NCBI RefSeq assembly: GCF_000350485.1
Contig: NZ_AORV01000017.1
Location: 46,425 to 110,424, forward strand
Direction: 5' to 3'
From: Ruminiclostridium cellobioparum subsp. termitidis CT1112
GTDB taxonomy: Bacteria > Bacillota > Clostridia > Acetivibrionales > DSM-1351
Length of the DNA: 64,000 nt
Positions 8,548 through 17,183 of this stretch are shown here, one piece after another (position 1 is the stretch's first letter; each line of letters opens with the position of its first letter). The notes under the pieces are model-generated. The model was not told the origin of the DNA, made no database searches, and saw only the letters and a list, made by a program, of their open reading frames with translations. The position numbers were made by a program, and so were the translations under genes.

Positions 8548-9165
8548 TTATTTGTCCTTTTCATCTTCTCTCAGCTGTCCCAGAGTTCCTCCCGGATGCC
8601 ACTTAACGTACTGCTGGGGCGTAATATTTTTTTCACACTGCAGCAGCAGGCTCAATATCTGAAGCACGAACACTTCTGCCAGTATTGACGCCCTGGGAGC
8701 CCTGTTCAGGGGATCGCCCTCATTTTCAACCCCCGCATACAGGAAGGCATCGGCATTTCTGACCAGCCAGGAGTCCCTTTTACCGGTAACCGCAATAATT
8801 TTTGCCCCATTGTTCTTCAGTGTCATCACAGTAGCTTTAAGCTCGGAGGTTTCACCGCTGTTTGATATTGCAATCACGACGTCTCCCGGCCTTACCTGGC
8901 CCGAGGAACCGTGAACTGCTTCGGTACCGTGGAGCTCATAAGCAGGAGTGCCGGTAGACGACAGCAGGGAGGCTACATAGCCCGCCACATGCCCCGGCTT
9001 TCCGATTCCCGTGATATGTACCCTGCTCCCATGCTCTTCGGCATCCATTATGAGCTCCATGGCCTTTTTATAAACCTCAAGGCTTATATCCTTCTTTAAG
9101 GCTTCTATCTCACTTATGGAAATGTCAACAAAATTTTTTAATACGTCATCCAATGTCTGATCCAT
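8548..9165 (-). CDS. SIS-domain phosphosugar isomerase
   Basis: Single SIS domain, 205 residues, of the KpsF/GutQ group but without the CBS pair that normally follows, so close to a minimal arabinose-5-phosphate or 3-hexulose-6-phosphate isomerase type. Visible motifs: GIGKPGHVAGYVASLLSSTG, the phosphosugar-binding AISNSGETSELKATV (Ser-rich loop), and WHPGGTLGQ at the end, typical of the KdsD/GutQ family. I favour ATG 9165 because GGGGGGTG sits 7 nt before it; a GTG at 9171 overlaps the kinase stop. Translational coupling with the kinase is likely. Confidence 0.85.
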   Translation of the reverse strand: MDQTLDDVLKNFVDISISEIEALKKDISLEVYKKAMELIMDAEEHGSRVHITGIGKPGHVAGYVASLLSSTGTPAYELHGTEAVHGSSGQVRPGDVVIAISNSGETSELKATVMTLKNNGAKIIAVTGKRDSWLVRNADAFLYAGVENEGDPLNRAPRASILAEVFVLQILSLLLQCEKNITPQQYVKWHPGGTLGQLREDEKDK

Positions 9166-9167
9166 AA

Positions 9168-10151
9168 TCACACCCCCCGTTTTCCAATGTAATTATCCTT
9201 TTTCATTAAATCCCTTACCTCCTGAATAACCGGCAGAGAGGTTATTGCCCCCATTCTCGAAACCGTAATGGTGGCAGTATAGTTGGCAAAATCAAGGGCT
9301 TCTTCCATAGTCATGCCCATACACACCGCCGAACAGAATGCTCCCGTAAAGGAATCCCCCGCTGCCGTGGGATCAACTACCTTTACAATGTCCACACAGG
9401 GTTTGACAATGAACATATCCCTGTTCATAAATGCCACACCATTGCTGCCAAGTGTTATTATCACATTTTTGACACCCTTGTTCAGCAGAACCTTGGCGGC
9501 CATTTCAACCTTGCTTATATCTATTCCGCCATCCCCGTCGGTAGTTTTAATTCCTGTCAAACCATACGCCTCATGCTCATTGGGCGAAATATATGTCAGT
9601 TTGGAGAGAAGGTCGTCGTCAAGAGGCTGATACGGAGCAGAGTTGAGCATTACCGGCACTCCTTTTTCATATGCGTAATCAATGACCTTTTTATTTACCT
9701 CCAATGGTATTTCCAATTGCAGGATTACCATATCATACCGTGAAATTTTATCCTTTAAGAATTCCACATCACTTACAGTCAGTGACATATTGGCACCGGG
9801 TACGACTATTATCCTGTTTTTGGCTTTTTTGCCCGGCACCACTTCCAATACCACATTACTTACCGCCGATGAACAGGAGGGGTCTCTGATAACCCCTTCG
9901 GCGTTTATACCGGCACTTTCAACAGCTTTCAGAAGCTCATCCCCAAACATGTCCTGTCCCAGCTTGCCCACCATGGTCACATCCATGCCAAGCCTGGCGG
10001 CCTGAACAGCCTGGTTTGCACCTTTTCCCCCAGGTGCCGAAGCAAACGATAGTCCGTCATTTACCGTCTCACCCTCACCGGGAACCTTTGAAGTACTGTA
10101 TATCAAATCCATTACAAAGCTTCCCACTACCAGTATCCTGGGTATCTTCAT
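9168..10151 (-). CDS. PfkB/ribokinase-family sugar kinase
   Basis: Carbohydrate kinase of 327 residues. It has the ribokinase N-terminal signature VVGSFVMDLIY and GGKGANQAVQAARLG, and the C-terminal catalytic signature DPTAAGDSFTGAFCSAVCMG, where the Asp of GDSF is the base. NPEH..(here SPNEHEAYGLTG) is the usual ribokinase loop. It would phosphorylate the sugar released in this pathway; together with the SIS isomerase and RbsD-like mutarotase it forms a ribose-type cassette. True substrate uncertain. Same operon as its neighbours, with a 135-bp gap after the oxidoreductase gene. Confidence 0.9.
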   Translation of the reverse strand: MKIPRILVVGSFVMDLIYSTSKVPGEGETVNDGLSFASAPGGKGANQAVQAARLGMDVTMVGKLGQDMFGDELLKAVESAGINAEGVIRDPSCSSAVSNVVLEVVPGKKAKNRIIVVPGANMSLTVSDVEFLKDKISRYDMVILQLEIPLEVNKKVIDYAYEKGVPVMLNSAPYQPLDDDLLSKLTYISPNEHEAYGLTGIKTTDGDGGIDISKVEMAAKVLLNKGVKNVIITLGSNGVAFMNRDMFIVKPCVDIVKVVDPTAAGDSFTGAFCSAVCMGMTMEEALDFANYTATITVSRMGAITSLPVIQEVRDLMKKDNYIGKRGV

Positions 10152-10286
10152 ATAATTCCCCCCTGCCTTGCCTTATAATTTTTTAGATATTGTGAATAAA
10201 TTTATCCTAAAAAACCGGCCCAAAAGAATATTCCTTCAGGCGCTTAATTTAGGAGTATTTATGAATTTCATGTATTGCATCCGGTA

Positions 10287-11798
10287 CTACTTATAATATT
10301 GGTCCATAACTTCCTTTTTTGTAATACACTTGTCACGTCTGCTCATGTATTTTTTTACGCACTCTGTGGCATGGGCTTCCTCTTTAGCCTTCTTTTCTTC
10401 ATCACGCCAAACCGATGCTCCAAACTCAACCAGCTTTTGCTGTACTTCCTTTACATCTATATTCCTTGGTTCCACACCCTTCACGGCACATAAGCCCGCA
10501 ACGACTCCGGATGCCTGACCGATTCCCATAATACCGCCCTGGGTACGGTATGAACCGTGAGCTTCGCTTGTTCCTGAAATACATCTTCCGCTTAAAACCA
10601 TTCCATCCAGCTTTTCAGGTATCAGACACCTGATGGGAATATCATAGGTATCCTTCAAATCCACCCAGCAGCCACCGCTATTACCTTCGGTATAGCCGGT
10701 TACGCCGTCCGGATTATGGATGTCCATGGGGAAATACCCTCTGGAAACCACGTCCTCAAATTTTCTGCCTTCTCCGGCATCCTCGGCGGTCAAAATATAC
10801 AGGCCTTTTATATGCCTTGTTTCACGTACGCCTACTTCGTTGCTTGTAACACTTACATATGCCTTTTCAAAGCCGGGAACATACTTGATCATAAATTCCG
10901 AAACAGACTCTATCTGCCTTCTTCCTTCAATTTCACTAATGGATTTTTCAACAGGGTCTGCAGAATTATAGCCCGTCACTCTTGTGGCATTAAAGTGGAT
11001 GCTGCCGGGATGGATACCGTTCAACACTATTACACTGTCTCTTCCGAAGCACAGATCTCCTGCTTCAACAGCCTTTTTAACCAGCTTTTTAAATCCCTGG
11101 GCTACAAAATAGTGCTGCTTTAACCTGTCGCTGTACTCCCTTACCGGAACCAGATCGGATTTCCATTCAAAGTCCCCGGGATTCTGATAAATATATTCAT
11201 ATACCCTGTCGGTGTCCACGTCCACCATTTCAAACATTGATGAACCGGGCTGTGCCTTGCCGGTTTGGGCATTTCCGTACACATAGCCGGCTCCGGCCAT
11301 AACAGCCACATCCCCGTCCCCGCTTGCATCAACAATAATTTTGGCGCCGAATTTTTTGGTGCCTGCTTTTGTTATGGCAGTAACTCCCGTAATCCTGTCA
11401 CCCTCTTTTTGCACTTCGCTGATGAAAGCATGAAAGAATATATCCACTCCTGCCTTAACAAGCATTTCTTCAGCCACATATTTGTATTTTTCCCTGTCGT
11501 AAAAACCAAGATATGCTCCGCTGCCATATGCGTCCAGCGCTTTTAAATGTCCGGTGCTGCCGTGGACCTTGACCAGCTCTTCTATGAATTCCTGCGGAAT
11601 TCCATTTATAACCTGCTCATCACCAAAATGAAACGGAGATATAGGGCCTAAAACGGAATTAGTAGCAGCACCACCCAAAAAACCGTTTCTTTCAATTATC
11701 AACGTGCTGGCTCCAACCCTGGCCGAAGCCAGACCTGCCATGATTCCCGCCGGGCCGCCTCCTACTACTATTACATCATAATTCTCTTTATAATTCAT
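10287..11798 (-). CDS. FAD-dependent oxidoreductase (FAD_oxidored / pfam12831 type)
   Basis: Flavoprotein of 503 residues. The Rossmann dinucleotide motif VIVVGGGPAGIMAGLASARVG is at the N-terminus, followed by IIERNGFLGGAATNSVLGPI. A second FAD contact is IIVDASGDGDVAVMAGAGYV (about 155-175), and near the end GMVLSGRCISGTSEAHGSYR and GGIMGIGQASG complete the family pattern. No signal peptide. Start chosen at ATG 11798, 7 nt after GGGGAAG; a GTG at 11804 is too close to that site. Placed between the binding protein and the kinase, so it probably oxidises the imported compound or an intermediate; the reaction is unknown. Confidence 0.87.
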   Translation of the reverse strand: MNYKENYDVIVVGGGPAGIMAGLASARVGASTLIIERNGFLGGAATNSVLGPISPFHFGDEQVINGIPQEFIEELVKVHGSTGHLKALDAYGSGAYLGFYDREKYKYVAEEMLVKAGVDIFFHAFISEVQKEGDRITGVTAITKAGTKKFGAKIIVDASGDGDVAVMAGAGYVYGNAQTGKAQPGSSMFEMVDVDTDRVYEYIYQNPGDFEWKSDLVPVREYSDRLKQHYFVAQGFKKLVKKAVEAGDLCFGRDSVIVLNGIHPGSIHFNATRVTGYNSADPVEKSISEIEGRRQIESVSEFMIKYVPGFEKAYVSVTSNEVGVRETRHIKGLYILTAEDAGEGRKFEDVVSRGYFPMDIHNPDGVTGYTEGNSGGCWVDLKDTYDIPIRCLIPEKLDGMVLSGRCISGTSEAHGSYRTQGGIMGIGQASGVVAGLCAVKGVEPRNIDVKEVQQKLVEFGASVWRDEEKKAKEEAHATECVKKYMSRRDKCITKKEVMDQYYK

Positions 11799-11837
11799 AT
11801 TCACACTTCCCCAGCTTCCATTAATATTTTATTTCCT

Positions 11838-11875
11838 GGGAATGCACTTACACTTTCCCGTATAAGTGCATTCCC
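11838..11875. other. Intercistronic hairpin after the binding-protein gene
   Basis: GGGAATGCACTTA (11838-11850) and TAAGTGCATTCCC (11863-11875) form a perfect 13-bp stem with a 12-nt loop, 8 nt past the binding-protein stop. No T-run on the minus strand, so it more likely blocks 3' decay or partly attenuates, giving more binding protein than enzymes. Confidence 0.6.
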
Positions 11876-11883
11876 GGACCAAC

Positions 11884-13203
11884 TTATTTATTATTTTTGC
11901 TGTTATACCAATTTGCAGCATTGTCCAGTTCCGTCTTTGAATCCTTGCCGCCGAATATGACATTCTGCGCTGCCTGAACCAGTTTCACCGACAACTCGGA
12001 ATAATCTGCCGGGTAGAACTCAACTTTTCCTTTGCTTGCATATTCATTCCAGGTAAGCAATTCATCATAGTTTGCCATGCCCTTGACTTCCTGGTCGTCA
12101 TATACCGTCTTAAGCGCCGGAAGAACCTTTGCCTTCAACCAGTCAACCTGGCTTTCCTTGGTGAAGAATGCTTTTATGAAATCAAATGAGGCTTCGGGGT
12201 TCTTTGAGAACTTTCCAATACCCAAACTCTGTCCTGCAACCACTGCCGGACTTGGTTCATTATCCTTGAAACCCAGCATAGGTGCCGATACAATTTTGTC
12301 GTTGAGCTCGGATGCTCTTATAGCAGCCGCTCTTTGTGTTCCTGCATTGCAGGAGAGTATTGTTCCTGCCTTGAATGCATCTATTATCTCATCAACTCCC
12401 AGACTTAATGTCGACTTGTCCATTGCCTTGGAGTCCACCAGACTCTTTACATAATCCAGAGCCTGTACGCCTGCATCACTGTTGAATACCGCTTTGCCCG
12501 AATCATCAAATAATGTACCTCCGGCCGAGCGAATGAATGGAACAAAGGATTCCATAAAGCTCGCACCTTTTGAACCATCCGACAGCCCTATGACAAAACC
12601 CTGTGCCAGAGCTGTTGATTGTGCACCTGCCAGTTTGGACAGACCTGAGAGAGATGTGGGCACTTCCTTGAATATGTCATTTCTGTACCAGAATACAAAG
12701 GTTCTGCTCTCCCATGGCAGCGAATATATTTCATTATTGATTTTCAAACTGTCTGCAGAATAAGTATATCCTTCCAGGGTGGGTATGAATTCCTCGGCGT
12801 ACTTTGTCATTGGCTGGATGGTTCCGCCTGCGATATGCTGTTTCAGCATATCGGTGTACACGTTGATTATGTCGGGTCCGGTGCCTGCTGCCGCCGCCTG
12901 GATAGCCTGAGCTTCAAACTTGCTGTAATGAATACTCTCAACCTTAACGGTATTCTTCATGGCATTATTCTTATTGTAGTTGTCAACTATGTTTTTTAAA
13001 ACAACATTTCTTGGATCCTCCTGGGATTCGGGATTCAAGAAAATCCAAAGAGTTAAATCCGACCCTTCTGCCACGGCAGAACCTGACGAACTTTGTTCAG
13101 AACCTGTCTTGCTGCTTTCAGCGTTTCCGTTTGAGTTTCCTCCGCATGCAGCCAGACTAAAGACCAGCACTAATACGAGTATTACACTAACTAATCTTTT
13201 CAT
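11884..13203 (-). CDS. ABC transporter sugar-binding lipoprotein (family 1)
   Basis: Extracellular solute-binding protein of 439 residues. Signal peptide MKRLVSVILVLVLVFSLAAC with a lipobox before the Cys at about 20, then a Gly/Ser/Asn linker. The mature start DLTLWIFLNPESQEDPRN and later TGPDIINVYTDML and FIKAFFTKESQVDWL match the MalE/UgpB class. Expected to deliver the substrate of this operon to the two permeases encoded upstream. Clear AGGAG site before the ATG. The 146-bp gap upstream holds no gene and no clear promoter. Confidence 0.92.
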   Translation of the reverse strand: MKRLVSVILVLVLVFSLAACGGNSNGNAESSKTGSEQSSSGSAVAEGSDLTLWIFLNPESQEDPRNVVLKNIVDNYNKNNAMKNTVKVESIHYSKFEAQAIQAAAAGTGPDIINVYTDMLKQHIAGGTIQPMTKYAEEFIPTLEGYTYSADSLKINNEIYSLPWESRTFVFWYRNDIFKEVPTSLSGLSKLAGAQSTALAQGFVIGLSDGSKGASFMESFVPFIRSAGGTLFDDSGKAVFNSDAGVQALDYVKSLVDSKAMDKSTLSLGVDEIIDAFKAGTILSCNAGTQRAAAIRASELNDKIVSAPMLGFKDNEPSPAVVAGQSLGIGKFSKNPEASFDFIKAFFTKESQVDWLKAKVLPALKTVYDDQEVKGMANYDELLTWNEYASKGKVEFYPADYSELSVKLVQAAQNVIFGGKDSKTELDNAANWYNSKNNK

Positions 13204-13349
13204 TTTTTATTCTCCTTTGCCCTTTAAATTATAATTAAAGCATCCAGCCTTAATTCACACTCAAAAGTCTGTTTAATATCCCATTGCGCTCGTCATTTTG
13301 GTGCGAAATCCAATCAAAATGCCAAACACAAGCTGACATGAAACAGGTT

Positions 13350-14207
13350 CTAACCCTTGACTGCCCCGGCAGCCATTCCATCCACGAACTTTTTCTGCAG
13401 TAAAACAAACAGAATAATTATCGGAATGATTGTTATCATGACCGCAGACAGAAGTTCTCCCCATTGGACCCCATACTGCGTAATATAGGAATAAAGACCA
13501 ACCGACACGGTTCGAAGCTTTTCATTCGTTACAAAACTGAAGGATACAAGAAAATCATTCCACACATAAACCGCTGTAAGTAATGCGCTTGACACAATTC
13601 CAGGCTGTGACATCGGAATGACGATAGTATAAAAAGTTCTGAGCCGCGAACAGCCATCGATCATTGCCGCTTCTTCAATTGCCAGCGGTACCGAGTCAAA
13701 GAACCCTTTCAGTATCCATGTCAGCATTGGTGTTCTCCAGGAAGTGTATACCAGTACCAGCATAAACCTGGTGTTGTAAATTCCGGTTTTTACGCCCATT
13801 ATATAGAGCGGAATCAGCAGTGCCACAGCAGGAACCATACTGGTCATCAGTATTCCAAACATCAGCTGGTTTTTAAACCTTATATTGAAACGGGAAATTG
13901 CATATGCTGCATGCCCGGCTATGACTGTTGAGACAAAAACACATAGAACCGTTACAAGTACGCTGTTTTTAAAGTAGGTTGTAAAATTTGATAAAAACAA
14001 TACTTTATAATAATTTGTCGTATCCAGTACACTTGGAATAATTGTGGGCGGAAATCTGTTAATCTCTCCGGTCCCTTTCAAGGATGTCATTAATCCCCAG
14101 AAAATAGGAATTATCATGACAAAAATAAACAACAGCAAAACTATATATGTAACTATAGTTGATATGCTGAACTTTTCCTTTCCCATGGTTGAGTAACCTT
14201 TTGCCAT
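13350..14207 (-). CDS. ABC transporter permease, MalG/UgpE type
   Basis: 285-residue membrane permease with six predicted helices (first VTYIVLLLFIFVMIIPIFWG). The EAA loop is EEAAMIDGCSRLRTFYTIVIP (about 190-210). The C-terminus FVDGMAAGAVKG is the family hallmark. Paired with the MalF-type gene 22 bp upstream. Imports the unknown substrate of the IclR-controlled operon. Confidence 0.92.
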   Translation of the reverse strand: MAKGYSTMGKEKFSISTIVTYIVLLLFIFVMIIPIFWGLMTSLKGTGEINRFPPTIIPSVLDTTNYYKVLFLSNFTTYFKNSVLVTVLCVFVSTVIAGHAAYAISRFNIRFKNQLMFGILMTSMVPAVALLIPLYIMGVKTGIYNTRFMLVLVYTSWRTPMLTWILKGFFDSVPLAIEEAAMIDGCSRLRTFYTIVIPMSQPGIVSSALLTAVYVWNDFLVSFSFVTNEKLRTVSVGLYSYITQYGVQWGELLSAVMITIIPIIILFVLLQKKFVDGMAAGAVKG

Positions 14208-14229
14208 CTTCTGTTCCCTTCTTTCATCA

Positions 14230-15117
14230 CTAGTCTTTTTTTCTGAGGATTTTCATGTAAAAAATGCTGAATAGCATGTTGAGACAAAGTATTATGATAC
14301 TGCTGGCAGAGCCATACCCCAGGTGCCAGTAGTCAAAGCCTTCCTTAAATGCCAGTACACTCACGGTTTGAGTGGCATCGAAGGGTCCGCCCGATGTCAG
14401 GGTATATATCAGAGTAACCATGTTGAAATACTCCATGCTTTGAAGCACAACCGCCGTCAGTATTGTAGGCTTCAGCAGCGGCAGCGTTATTTTGAAGAAT
14501 GTCTGCAGTTTGGTTGAACCGTCCACCTGGGCCGCCTCATAAATTTCAGAGGATATTGATTGCAGGGCAGCCAGTATCAGGATTAAAACAATGGGGAAGG
14601 AATTCCACACATTGGCTAATACAACAGTAAACTTGGCTGCCAGAGGTGTATTAAAGAAGTCGACCTTCTGGCCTGTGATGGAATAATATATATAGCTTAC
14701 AGGACCATAGTTGCTGTTGAGCAGCCATTTCCACAGCAGAGCCGTAACCGTCTGCGACAATACCCAGGGTATGATCACCAGTGTCCGGATGATTGTCCTC
14801 CCTGCAATCTTTTTGTTCAGCAATACTGCACTGATTGTTCCCAAAGGAATAACCAGGATCAAGGACATTAAAACATACGTAACCGAATTGAATATGGAAT
14901 ACCATCCTTTTGCCGACCCCAGTATTTCCTTGTAGTACTGCAGGCCGATAAACTCTTTTATCTGCGCATACTCCGTTGCATGCAGGCTGGTATTGATTGC
15001 GTAGAAGATAGGTGCTACAGTCATACATAATATCAAAATCAATGCCGGCGCTAAAAATACAACTGCCAATATTTTTTCTTCATTTAGTTTTTTATTTGCT
15101 TTAACTGCCCCGCTCAT
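14230..15117 (-). CDS. ABC transporter permease, MalF/UgpA type
   Basis: 295-residue permease. First helix ILAVVFLAPALILILCMTVAP, EAA loop YEAAQVDGSTKLQTFFKITLP near 195-215, and the periplasmic LTSGGPFDATQTVSVLAFKEGF motif typical of UgpA/MalF. 38 bp after the aldolase gene, so it is co-transcribed with it. Confidence 0.92.
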   Translation of the reverse strand: MSGAVKANKKLNEEKILAVVFLAPALILILCMTVAPIFYAINTSLHATEYAQIKEFIGLQYYKEILGSAKGWYSIFNSVTYVLMSLILVIPLGTISAVLLNKKIAGRTIIRTLVIIPWVLSQTVTALLWKWLLNSNYGPVSYIYYSITGQKVDFFNTPLAAKFTVVLANVWNSFPIVLILILAALQSISSEIYEAAQVDGSTKLQTFFKITLPLLKPTILTAVVLQSMEYFNMVTLIYTLTSGGPFDATQTVSVLAFKEGFDYWHLGYGSASSIIILCLNMLFSIFYMKILRKKD

Positions 15118-15155
15118 ATTTATACCTTCCCCCCTATATAGCCTTTTGCAGCCTT

Positions 15156-16076
15156 TTAATCCACATACTTGACAATAAGGTTTTTTGAAATCCTATTCAG
15201 TGCTGAAATTTCCTTTTTAAAGGTTTCAGTAAGTCCATCTTCCTCCTTTACCCTGCACACCGTCGTCATGGACAGGTTTTCAAAGGTTTTAAGATAGTAT
15301 TTTGCATTTACCGGATAATACTGACGCTCAATCAGTGATGTAATTGTAAGCAGATCCGAAAGGTCTTCGGCGCTGATTTTTTCATAATTTTTACAGAGCC
15401 AGGCATACAATGACGGATGAAAGTTGGCCATTACTCCGCTGTATCCGGTAGCTCCGTCCTTCAAGGACTCAAGCAGCGTGGAGCTGTTGGCATTATACAG
15501 TTTCAAATTACTGCCCTCTATTGCCTTCAGCTTTTTCCGGATTTCCCCGGTATCACAGCAAGTATCCTTCAGAAAGAAAAACCTGCCGGTATCGGCACAC
15601 CACTTTATATTTTCAACAGATATAAGTCTTTTATACGGATAAGGACATTCGTAGAAGCCTAACGGTATGTCCGGGTCTATTTTTTCCAGAAGTCTTTTGC
15701 AATTTTCCAGCCATATTTCATCACTTTCATCTTCCCCTGCCAGGCGGTTGGTTATTAAAATCACCGCATCCACACCTGTTTTCGCTATTTCATTGATTTC
15801 TGTCACCTGATCCTCAAAGGAATCGGATACATGACCTGAAGCTATAACCGGGACCCTGCCTGCCGCAGCTTTTACAACTTCTTTAGACAGTTTGATCCTC
15901 TCCTCAAGACTCAAATAAAACATCTCGCTCGACTGACAAACTGCAAACAGCCCTGATACACCTTCCTTTATGTACCAATCAACAAGTTGCTCCAGCGCAT
16001 TATAGTCAATTTCTTGCTTTTCATTGTAAGGAGTCAGCATGACCGGCCAAACCCCACCCGGAAATTTATTTTCCAC
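15156..16076 (-). CDS. Dihydrodipicolinate synthase-family lyase (class I aldolase)
   Basis: DapA/NanA superfamily TIM-barrel enzyme of 306 residues that would form a Schiff base through the Lys in FFLKDTCCD (about 165), with the partner Tyr in GFYECPYPYKR in place of the usual YNxPxR. Such enzymes cleave or build 2-oxo acids, including sialic acid and 2-keto-3-deoxy sugar acids. Being first in a transporter and sugar-kinase operon argues for catabolism, not lysine synthesis. I use the GTG at 16076, preceded by GGAG; a TTG at 16112 would add 12 residues without a ribosome site. An IclR-type operator lies 48 bp upstream. Substrate unknown. Confidence 0.85.
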   Translation of the reverse strand: MENKFPGGVWPVMLTPYNEKQEIDYNALEQLVDWYIKEGVSGLFAVCQSSEMFYLSLEERIKLSKEVVKAAAGRVPVIASGHVSDSFEDQVTEINEIAKTGVDAVILITNRLAGEDESDEIWLENCKRLLEKIDPDIPLGFYECPYPYKRLISVENIKWCADTGRFFFLKDTCCDTGEIRKKLKAIEGSNLKLYNANSSTLLESLKDGATGYSGVMANFHPSLYAWLCKNYEKISAEDLSDLLTITSLIERQYYPVNAKYYLKTFENLSMTTVCRVKEEDGLTETFKKEISALNRISKNLIVKYVD

Positions 16077-16123
16077 TATAACTTCACTCCATTTCTGTAT
16101 AATATATACCAATTATTCATTTT

Positions 16124-16148
16124 GTTCCACATTGTAGAACTCTGTTCT
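16124..16148. promoter_or_regulatory. IclR-family operator upstream of the catabolic operon
   Basis: GTTCCACATTGTAGAAC (16124-16140) is a near-perfect 17-bp dyad followed, after 3 bp, by a third half-site GTTCT (16144-16148). The same three half-sites with identical spacing occur at 17012-17036 before the iclR gene. Location 48 bp upstream of the lyase start fits a control site at the promoter. Confidence 0.72.
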
Positions 16149-16236
16149 CAATTGTGTTGTTAAGGAAAACTTAGATAAATATACCTAAGTTTTAGCCCTT
16201 CTGGATTTAAAGCGAAATATTCTATTTTTTAATTGA

Positions 16237-16998
16237 TCAAATCCTTATTTCTATTTTTTGAATATATCTCTTTGTAAGCTCAGCTACTTCCTGTATGAAG
16301 CTCTCTGTGAATTTCAAGGAAGCTCCGCTTACACTCATGGCGGCAACCACCTGGTGCTTGGAGTCGAATATGGGCAATGCCACACACTTGACACCAAATT
16401 CATGTTCCATGTTATCTATTGCATAACCTCTGACTTTTGTGACCTGCAGTTCTTCCTTCAGAATCTTTTTATCCACTATGGTATTCCCGGTAAAGGGCAC
16501 GAAATCCTGTTCCAGATAGCTTGAGATAAATTCCTCTGACATGTTGGCAAGCATTGCCTTGCCGATTCCCGTGCAGTACATTCCGGCCCGTTCACCGAAA
16601 AGAGAACGCATCAAATGAGTTGCCTGCGCAGGGTAGGTAGCCTCGAGATAAAGCACCTCTCCCCGGTGGGGAACTGCGAGGTAAACGTTCTCGTTTGTAA
16701 TGTTGGCCAGTTCCTGCATGTAGGGCTGGGCTATTTTGGTAATCGCAAAAGTATCCCCCAGAGCCCTGCTCAGGTTAAAAATACCGATACCCAGACTGTA
16801 TTTTCCTGTTTCCTCATCCTGCTCTATATATCCCATTTGCTTGTATGTATCCAATATATTATGAACATTGCTTTTATAAAGGCCAAGCATTTCACTGATC
16901 TCGGTAACACCCAGATTAGGCTTCTTGACAAAGCAGTTTAAAACCTCGATTGCTTTGCTCAAACTTTTGATCTTAACTTCACCAGTATCGTATACCAT
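16237..16998 (-). CDS. IclR-family transcriptional regulator
   Basis: 253 residues. N-terminal winged helix-turn-helix (SKAIEVLNCFVKKPNLGVTEISEMLGLYKSNVHNILDTYKQMGYI, residues about 12-60 overall) followed by the IclR effector domain: MRSLFGERAGMYCTGIGKAMLA and the C-terminal CVALPIFDSKHQVVAAMSVSG are family signatures. It reads in the same direction as the operon it precedes, with a 160-bp gap. The palindrome at 17012-17028 abuts its start, so autoregulation is expected. The effector is probably an intermediate of the pathway encoded downstream. Confidence 0.92.
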   Translation of the reverse strand: MVYDTGEVKIKSLSKAIEVLNCFVKKPNLGVTEISEMLGLYKSNVHNILDTYKQMGYIEQDEETGKYSLGIGIFNLSRALGDTFAITKIAQPYMQELANITNENVYLAVPHRGEVLYLEATYPAQATHLMRSLFGERAGMYCTGIGKAMLANMSEEFISSYLEQDFVPFTGNTIVDKKILKEELQVTKVRGYAIDNMEHEFGVKCVALPIFDSKHQVVAAMSVSGASLKFTESFIQEVAELTKRYIQKIEIRI

Positions 16999-17011
16999 TG
17001 CGCGCCCCCTA

Positions 17012-17036
17012 GTTCTATAATATAGAACGACGTTCT
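17012..17036. promoter_or_regulatory. IclR-family operator at the regulator's own promoter
   Basis: GTTCTATAATATAGAAC (17012-17028) is a perfect 17-bp palindrome, 14 bp before the iclR start, followed after 3 bp by GTTCT (17032-17036). It repeats the tripartite layout of the site at 16124-16148. Confidence 0.75.
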
Positions 17037-17087
17037 TTATTTCTATGAATTAATTGTATCATACCTCTTTTTCTAATGCAATAAGGA

Positions 17088-17126
17088 AAAAATAAAAATA
17101 AACCGCTCCAAAAAACCGGAACGGCT
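17088..17126 (-). terminator. Terminator of the two-component/ABC/glycosidase operon
   Basis: Read on the minus strand, AGCCGTTCC (17126-17118) pairs with GGAGCGGTT (17109-17101) using two G-U pairs, followed by a T-rich tail TATTTTTATTTTTT. It is 58 nt after the Asp-box gene stop at 17184. Confidence 0.75.
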
Positions 17127-17183
17127 CAAAAACTTACCCAATACTTCCTCAAATACCGGCTATTAATATATCAGGGGTTGAAA

